A DNA stretch of 36,472 nucleotides from Methylococcus sp. (lineage in GTDB: Bacteria; Pseudomonadota; Gammaproteobacteria; Methylococcales; Methylococcaceae). The notes under the pieces were generated by a model. That model had not been told where the DNA came from, ran no database searches, and saw only the letters and a list, made by a program, of their open reading frames with translations. Location: contig JAQTYA010000023.1 of assembly GCA_028688525.1 (NCBI GenBank), forward strand, positions 1 through 36,472, read 5' to 3'. Each line of letters starts with the position of its first letter. Position 1 is the first letter of the stretch. This document shows, piece by piece, positions 31,337 to 36,472 of this stretch. The position numbers were made by a program, and so were the translations under genes.

Positions 31337-31984
31337 ATGAGGATTAATATCGGATGTGGAATGTCACCAACACCAAATTGGGTAAATTTTGATAATTCAT
31401 TTAGTTTGAGATTGGCGCGATATCTGGCATTTTTATCTAGTGTTTTGTTATTCCTGGGGTTGATTGATAAATCACAGTTTGAATATATAAAATTTGCCAG
31501 AAGTTCTGGCGTAAACTACGCAAATGCTACGATTAACATCCCCGTCAAAGACGGTAGCGTGGATATATTATATTCATCTCATATGCTTGAGCATCTTGAT
31601 AGAGTTGAAGCCAGTAGCTTTTTACAGGAAGCTTTCCGAGTTTTGGCTCCGGGAGGAATTATTCGATTAGCTGTTCCAGATCTGGGAAAAAAGATAAGCG
31701 CATATAATGAGGGTCAAGATGCCGATGAGTTTGTAGGGTCCCTTCATATGTCCATATCTAAACCGCGACGAGTAGCTGACAGGTTGAAATTACTTATTGT
31801 TGGACCTCGGCATCACCACTGGATGTATGATCATAGTTCTTTGTGTAACGCCTTGCGAAATCATGGTTTTGCCAATCCGGCCGCATTGGTTGCAGGAGAA
31901 ACGCTGATTTCTGATCCGGAACAACTTAATCTACGAGAAAGGGAGGAAGAAAGTCTCTACGTTGAAGCAATCAAACCCGCCTGA
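31337..31984 (+). CDS. SAM-dependent methyltransferase, paralogue of 20953-21654
   Basis: 215 residues: MRINIGCGMSPTPNWVNFDN, then ILYSSHMLEHLDRVEASSF, VLAPGGIIRLAVPDL and HHHWMYDHSSLCNALRNHGF. The order and spacing of blocks match the protein at 20953 (SSHMLEHLDRKGARNF, HHSWMYDGKSLCRLLLNSGF). The gene is among the most AT-rich in the window, pointing to separate acquisition. No role is certain; methylation of a sugar in the repeat unit is the simplest guess. Confidence 0.8.
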   Translation: MRINIGCGMSPTPNWVNFDNSFSLRLARYLAFLSSVLLFLGLIDKSQFEYIKFARSSGVNYANATINIPVKDGSVDILYSSHMLEHLDRVEASSFLQEAFRVLAPGGIIRLAVPDLGKKISAYNEGQDADEFVGSLHMSISKPRRVADRLKLLIVGPRHHHWMYDHSSLCNALRNHGFANPAALVAGETLISDPEQLNLREREEESLYVEAIKPA

Positions 31985-32082
31985 TGACTGGTAAGTTGGC
32001 TAAATTGATTCGAAATTAAAGTTGAGTTAGCAGATCGTCATTGCATGCTTATAAAGAAATATGGCAATAAAGGAATCTGCCT

Positions 32083-34209
32083 GTGAAACAAATTCTTCAA
32101 TCCCTGAAAACCGGCGTAACTGAGGTAGCGGAGGTGCCCTGTCCGGCAGTGAGGTCCGGAGAGATATTGATCCGTAGCGCCCGGAGTTTGGTGTCGTCGG
32201 GCACCGAGCGTATGCTGGTCGATTTCGGCAAGGCCAACTTGCTCGACAAAGCGCGTCAGCAGCCGGACAAGGTACGGCAGGTGCTGGATAAGGTGAAAGC
32301 GGACGGTCTGGCGCCGACACTGGAAGCCGTGCGGAATAAGCTGGATCAGCCGCTGGCGATGGGATATTGCAATGTCGGCATGGTCCTGGAGCCCGGGACG
32401 GGCGTGACCGGGTTTGCGGCCGGAGACCGTGTTGCGTCGAACGGGAAGCATGCTGAAGTGGTCACGGTGCCTGTGAACCTGTGCGCCAAGGTGCCGGATG
32501 GCGTTTCCGATGAAGAAGCGGCATTCACGGTGATAGGGGCGATCGCGTTGCAGGGCATCCGGCTGGCGCAGCCGACCTTGGGCGAGGCGGTGGTGGTCAC
32601 CGGTCTCGGTTTGATCGGGTTGATCACCGTGCAGTTGCTCCGTGCTCACGGCTGCCGGGTGCTGGGCATCGATTTCGACCTGGCCAAGCTGGATCTGGCT
32701 CGGCAGTTCGGCGCCGAGGTGGTGGATCTGGCCGCAGGTCAGGATCCCGTCGCGGTTGCGCAGGTGTTTTCCCGTGGCCGCGGGGTCGATGCGGTAATCC
32801 TCACGGCGGCGACCAAGAGCAGCGAGCCGGTACATCAGGCCGCGCAGATGTGCCGCAAGCGGGGGCGCATCGTGCTGGTGGGGGTGACAGGTCTGGAGCT
32901 GTCGCGGGCGGATTTCTTCGAGAAGGAACTGAGTTTCCAGGTGTCCTGCTCTTACGGTCCGGGCCGTTACGACCCGAATTACGAGGAAAAAGGGCAGGAC
33001 TATCCGGTCGGCTTCGTGCGCTGGACCGAGCAGCGCAATTTCGAGGCGGTGCTGGACATGCTGGCGGATGGGCGGCTGGATGTGAAGCCTCTGATTTCGC
33101 ATCGGTTTCCGATCGCTGAAGCGGAGGCGGCCTATGCCTTGGTCGGTGGTTCCGATCCGTCGTTGGGGATCGTGCTGGAGTATCCGGCAGGGCAGGAGAA
33201 GCCGGAGGTGGAATTGCGCCGGGCTGTGGTGTCGCTTGGCCCTCACCCGCTTTCTCAGGAGGGGACGGGAGCAAAGGCATCGGTCGCCTTTGTCGGTTCG
33301 GGCAATTACGGGACAGCGGTGCTGATTCCTGCGTTCAAGGCGGCGGGTGCACGGTTGCGTACGGTGGCTTCGAGCGGCGGAGTCAGCAGCGTGCATGCAG
33401 GCCGCAAGTTCGGGTTCGAAACGGCAACGACCGATCTGGCGATGGTATTCGACAATCCGGAAGTCGATGCGGTGGTGATTGCGACCCGCCACGATACCCA
33501 TGCGAATCTGGTCCGCCGGGCGCTGGAAGCGGGCAAGCACGTGTTCGTGGAAAAGCCGTTGTGCTTGAGGTCGGATGAACTTGCCGAACTCGAGGCGGCT
33601 ACGGCATCTCGCCCTGACCAGAAAGTGATGGTGGGGTTCAACCGCCGGTTTGCGCCTCAGGTGGTGAAAATGAAGGCGTTGCTGGATTCGGCTTCCGCGC
33701 CGAAGAGTTTCGTCATGACCGTCAATGCCGGCGCGATTCCCGCCGAACACTGGACTCAGGACCGTGCGGTCGGCGGAGGCCGTATCATCGGGGAAGGCTG
33801 CCATTTCATCGATCTGCTGCGCTTCCTGGCCGGTGCGCCGATCGTCGAGTATTCCGCGATGGCTATGGAATGTCCTTCGCGGGATTCCGTGAGTCTGACC
33901 CTGCACTTTGCCGACGGTTCGGCCGGCACCGTGCATTATCTGGCCAACGGCCACAAGTCCTTTCCCAAGGAGCGCTTGGAGGTGTTTTGCGGCGGCCGCA
34001 TTCTGCAACTCGACAACTTCCGCAAGCTCACCGGTTTCGGCTGGCCGGGATTCTCGAAGCTGAATTTGTGGCGGCAGGACAAGGGCCAGAAGGCTTGCGC
34101 GGCCGCGTTCGTGCAGGCGGTGCGAGAAGGACTGGCATCGCCCATTCCCCTGGAAGAGCTGCTCGAAGTCAGCCGCGTGACCGTTGAGATTGCCGAATCC
34201 GTTCGATAG
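32083..34209 (+). CDS. Bi-domain oxidoreductase: zinc-type alcohol dehydrogenase fused to Gfo/Idh/MocA dehydrogenase
   Basis: 708 residues from GTG 32083, with AAAGGA (32070-32074 region) upstream. Residues about 1-370 are a medium-chain dehydrogenase: GYCNVGMVLEPGTGVTGF, VVVTGLGLIGLITVQLLRAHG (NAD loop), GRIVLVGVTGLEL. Residues about 395-705 are a Gfo/Idh/MocA domain: VAFVGSGNYGTAVLIPAF, then KHVFVEKPLCLRSDEL with the EKP motif, and GRIIGEGCHFIDLLRFLAG. The fusion recurs beside heparinase-like genes in many polysaccharide loci, as here. It is thought to oxidise or reduce a sugar during assembly. It is GC-rich and looks native to the chromosome. Confidence 0.9.
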   Translation: MKQILQSLKTGVTEVAEVPCPAVRSGEILIRSARSLVSSGTERMLVDFGKANLLDKARQQPDKVRQVLDKVKADGLAPTLEAVRNKLDQPLAMGYCNVGMVLEPGTGVTGFAAGDRVASNGKHAEVVTVPVNLCAKVPDGVSDEEAAFTVIGAIALQGIRLAQPTLGEAVVVTGLGLIGLITVQLLRAHGCRVLGIDFDLAKLDLARQFGAEVVDLAAGQDPVAVAQVFSRGRGVDAVILTAATKSSEPVHQAAQMCRKRGRIVLVGVTGLELSRADFFEKELSFQVSCSYGPGRYDPNYEEKGQDYPVGFVRWTEQRNFEAVLDMLADGRLDVKPLISHRFPIAEAEAAYALVGGSDPSLGIVLEYPAGQEKPEVELRRAVVSLGPHPLSQEGTGAKASVAFVGSGNYGTAVLIPAFKAAGARLRTVASSGGVSSVHAGRKFGFETATTDLAMVFDNPEVDAVVIATRHDTHANLVRRALEAGKHVFVEKPLCLRSDELAELEAATASRPDQKVMVGFNRRFAPQVVKMKALLDSASAPKSFVMTVNAGAIPAEHWTQDRAVGGGRIIGEGCHFIDLLRFLAGAPIVEYSAMAMECPSRDSVSLTLHFADGSAGTVHYLANGHKSFPKERLEVFCGGRILQLDNFRKLTGFGWPGFSKLNLWRQDKGQKACAAAFVQAVREGLASPIPLEELLEVSRVTVEIAESVR

Positions 34210-34211
34210 GC

Positions 34212-34379
34212 GTTGCCCATGTCCACTTTGATCATCGAGCATTTGGCAGCCAGCGAGTCGGAGATGCCATCATAGCCGCTATAGCCACGGAACATGGGTT
34301 GACAGTTTTGACAGGAAATACCAGACACTTCAATCCGATTGAAGGTTTGCGCGTCGAGCGGTTCGAACTGGGAGGGTGA
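34212..34379 (+). pseudogene. 3' remnant of a VapC/PIN-domain toxin gene
   Basis: In the 171-bp gap one frame reads GSQRVGDAIIAAIATEHGLT, VLTGNTRHFNPIEGL and RVERFELGG before TGA 34377. This is the C-terminal end of PIN-domain toxins (DAxIAATALEHGLTLVTRNxRDF), including the conserved late Asp and Asn. The N-terminal two thirds, with the first catalytic Asp, are gone; no start is available because the frame meets the previous gene. The stop lies one base before the heparinase-like start, so the remnant carries the ribosome binding site of that gene. Confidence 0.8.
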
Positions 34380-34380
34380 G

Positions 34381-36057
34381 ATGACCCTCTGCGGCAAGGC
34401 TGCCCGCTACTTCCATACCCTCCGTTATCTGCGGCCGGAGCAGATTCTGGGACGCATCCGGTTTCGGCTGTTCCCGCCCAACTTGGAGCAGGGAGCAATA
34501 CCGCGGCGTCGGCCTTTGTCGGGCCCTTGGGTTGCGCCTTGTTCGCGGCAACCGAGCCTGCTCGGGCCGGCGCATTGCCAGTTTTTGAACGAGACGGGCG
34601 ACATCGCGGGATCGGCTGCTTGGAATGACCCTGCTCGCGACAAGCTCTGGCTGTACAACCTGCATTATTTCGACGATCTCAATGCGGAAGGGGCTTCCGA
34701 GCGATGCGATTGGCACCGTGCTTTGATCGATCGTTGGGTGGAGGAGAATCCACCTCCACGGGGAACCGGCTGGGAGCCATATCCCACTTCGCTGCGCATC
34801 GTGAACTGGATCAAATGGGAGTTGGCGGGTAACGCCCTCACCGATGCCGCCTTGGCCAGTCTGGCTCTCCAGGCGCGATGGCTGATGAGGCGGCTGGAAT
34901 GGCATCTGCTGGGGAACCATTTGTTCGCCAACGCCAAGGCGCTGGCGTTCGCCGGCTGCTTTTTCGAAGGTCCGGAAGCTGAATCCTGGCTGGTGCAGGG
35001 GCTGAAGATCCTGGCGCGGGAACTGCCGGAGCAGATTCTGGCCGATGGCGGACAGTTCGAGCGCAGCCCTATGTACCACGCCCTGGCCCTGGAGGACGTG
35101 CTGGATCTGATCAATGTATCGCACGCCTTTCCTGCCGCTTTGCCGGAGCCGTGGCGGGGGCTGGTCGCCGGTTTCCCGGAGATCGTCGGCCGCATGCGAT
35201 TCTGGCTGGCGGTGATGTGCCATCCCGACGGCGAGATCGCGTTTTTTAACGATTCGGCCATTGGCATCGCACCCTCGCCGGGCCGGCTCACGGCCTATGC
35301 TTATCGGCTGGGGTTGCCGCAGGCGCCGCCACCGGGCGACGGGGTGACCCATCTCGCGGATTCCGGCTATATCCGGGTGCAGCGCGGTCCCATGGTGGCT
35401 TTGCTGGACGTGGCTCCGGTGGGACCGGATTATCTGCCCGGCCATGCCCATGCCGATACCCTTTCGTTCGAATTGTCGTTGTACGGCCGGCGTGTACTGG
35501 TGAATTCCGGCACCTCGGTTTACGGCACCGGACCTGAACGTCTGAGGCAACGAGGAACCAAGGCGCACAACACCGTTGCCGTGGACAACTGTGACTCATC
35601 CGAGGTTTGGGGGGGCTTCCGTGTGGCGCGGCGGGCCTACACCTTTGGGCTGGCAATCGACGATACGCACGATCTGCTGCGTATCCGGTGTGCGCACGAC
35701 GGTTATCGCCGCTTGCCGGGACGTCCCATCCATAGGCGCGAATGGTGTTTCGATCACGCCGGATTGACTATCCTTGATGAAGTGGCGAGAAAAGTAGCCC
35801 ATACCCCGGCTACCCGCGGCTGCTGTGACGAAGACGACAGAGCCTATTTTCACTTTCACCCCACACTGGATGTGGACGCCGTGAGTTCAAGAGCGGCGAT
35901 CCCGGAAGGGCGGAGCTTGATCTGGTGGGTTGGCGAGGCGCCCAGCCGGATGGTGTCGTCCACCTATCACCCCGAATTCGGCTTGTCTCAGGTGAGCCGT
36001 TGCCTGGAAATCGGGGTGGAACAGGGGCGTTGTTCGGTTCGCTTCGACGGGAATTGA
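34381..36057 (+). CDS. Heparinase II/III-like protein (alginate-lyase-like)
   Basis: 558 residues from ATG 34381, after GGGAGGG (34370-34376). The frame extends upstream to 34339, but that part is the PIN remnant. The N-terminal helical toroid has LWLYNLHYFDDLNAEG, RIVNWIKWEL and ANAKALAFAGCFFEG. The C-terminal beta part has GHAHADTLSFELSLYGRRVL, where His residues are the expected catalytic groups, then NSGTSVYGTGPERLRQRGTKAHNTV. Family members in such loci sit next to the bi-domain oxidoreductase and may trim or modify uronic-acid-containing chains. No signal peptide is evident at this start. Confidence 0.88.
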   Translation: MTLCGKAARYFHTLRYLRPEQILGRIRFRLFPPNLEQGAIPRRRPLSGPWVAPCSRQPSLLGPAHCQFLNETGDIAGSAAWNDPARDKLWLYNLHYFDDLNAEGASERCDWHRALIDRWVEENPPPRGTGWEPYPTSLRIVNWIKWELAGNALTDAALASLALQARWLMRRLEWHLLGNHLFANAKALAFAGCFFEGPEAESWLVQGLKILARELPEQILADGGQFERSPMYHALALEDVLDLINVSHAFPAALPEPWRGLVAGFPEIVGRMRFWLAVMCHPDGEIAFFNDSAIGIAPSPGRLTAYAYRLGLPQAPPPGDGVTHLADSGYIRVQRGPMVALLDVAPVGPDYLPGHAHADTLSFELSLYGRRVLVNSGTSVYGTGPERLRQRGTKAHNTVAVDNCDSSEVWGGFRVARRAYTFGLAIDDTHDLLRIRCAHDGYRRLPGRPIHRREWCFDHAGLTILDEVARKVAHTPATRGCCDEDDRAYFHFHPTLDVDAVSSRAAIPEGRSLIWWVGEAPSRMVSSTYHPEFGLSQVSRCLEIGVEQGRCSVRFDGN

Positions 36058-36060
36058 AAC

Positions 36061-36472
36061 GTGCATATTCTTTTTCTGACAGACAATTTTCCGCCGGAGG
36101 TGAACGCTCCGGCCAGCCGGACTTTCGAACATTGCCGGGAATGGGTTCGAGCCGGTCACCAAGTCACGGTCATCACGGGTTTCCCGAATTTTCCCAAGGG
36201 GGAGGTGTGTCCCGGCTATCGCAACCGGCTGTGGCAGAAGGAAATCATGGACGGCATCGATGTGCTGAGGGTCTGGACCTACATTACTGCGAATGAAGGG
36301 TTCTTCCGGCGCATCCTGGATTACCAGAGCTATATGCTGGCTGCTGTCGCGGCGGCTCCGTTCGTGCGGAAGGTCGACGTCGTGGTGGCCACGTCGCCGC
36401 AGCTGTTCACGCCTTGCGCAGCGTATGTGGTCAGCCGCGCCAAGCGGATTCCCTATGTGTTCGAATTGCGCG
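36061..36472 (+). CDS. WbuB-like family 4 glycosyltransferase, 3' end outside window
   Basis: GTG 36061 starts three bases after the heparinase stop. The 137 visible residues read VHILFLTDNFPPEVNAPASR, HCREWVRAGHQVTVITGFPNFPKG and VCPGYRNRLWQKEIMDGIDVLRVWTY. This is the N-terminal domain of the WbuB-type GT4 group (PPExxAPAxR, TGFPNxPxG), which transfers an amino sugar in O-antigen assembly. The gene continues past the right edge. It is GC-rich like its neighbours. Confidence 0.87.
   Translation, partial: MHILFLTDNFPPEVNAPASRTFEHCREWVRAGHQVTVITGFPNFPKGEVCPGYRNRLWQKEIMDGIDVLRVWTYITANEGFFRRILDYQSYMLAAVAAAPFVRKVDVVVATSPQLFTPCAAYVVSRAKRIPYVFELR

Noticed and set aside
32038-34242. 734-codon frame on the minus strand
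   Set aside because: It mirrors the bi-domain oxidoreductase, whose motifs are on the + strand; the antisense product is His/Arg/Gln-rich and matches nothing.
34330-35568. 412-codon frame on the minus strand
   Set aside because: Antisense of the heparinase-like gene; no family features.

Overview
The window is a long surface-polysaccharide (O-antigen or exopolysaccharide) locus. Apart from one gene at the left edge, every gene reads on the + strand. GC content, the hyfB-type gene at the edge, the paired bi-domain oxidoreductase and heparinase-like genes, RAYT/REP debris, and many small toxin-antitoxin genes all suggest a gammaproteobacterium. A Methylococcales methanotroph is my best guess, but no marker gene here proves it.

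Layout. (1) 1-1815, minus strand: most of a HyfB/NuoL-type ion-pumping membrane subunit. (2) 2077-3044: a Uma2-type nuclease-like protein and a small lipoprotein. (3) 3211-7554: an intact MntA/HepT-type toxin-antitoxin pair, coupled by overlapping codons to a CDP-sugar cassette (rfbF, rfbG, a 3,5-epimerase, a C-methyltransferase). (4) 7561-9210: an Rpn-type nuclease with an in-frame 12-bp repeat array and a likely internal start, then a nucleotidyltransferase antitoxin whose HEPN partner is cut short by a palindromic repeat. (5) 9207-11904: a DegT aminotransferase, a methyltransferase and a CmcI-family enzyme. (6) 11915-14013: two DUF4160/DUF2442 pairs and a third MNT/HEPN pair, separated by two diverged copies of the 3' end of the cmcI-like gene. 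(7) 14004-20867: wzx flippase, GT2, methyltransferase, a wzy-like polymerase carrying an 11-G tract, a VioA-like aminotransferase and an acyltransferase. (8) 20953-30052: methyltransferases, three GT4 and one GT2 glycosyltransferases, AsnB-type amidotransferase, and a CapK-like adenylate-forming enzyme. (9) 30053-31336: a scar with a RAYT remnant, REP-like hairpins, a dead MNT gene, an intact MNT gene and a HEPN stub next to a perfect palindrome. (10) 31337-36472: a methyltransferase paralogous to the one at 20953, a bi-domain oxidoreductase, the 3' remnant of a PIN toxin gene, a heparinase-like gene and the start of a WbuB-like GT4.

How it works together. The cassette genes make and decorate unusual sugars: CDP-linked C-methyl deoxyhexose, 4-amino sugars that are then acylated, methylated residues, and probably an amidated residue. 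Glycosyltransferases assemble the repeat unit, Wzx flips it and the Wzy candidate polymerises it. Small toxin-antitoxin and nuclease modules sit at nearly every junction between sugar cassettes.

The most interesting signals are the repeated cmcI 3' tails interleaved with toxin-antitoxin pairs, the biased decay of toxin genes beside intact antitoxin genes, the poly-G tract in the polymerase, and the internal start in the Rpn gene.
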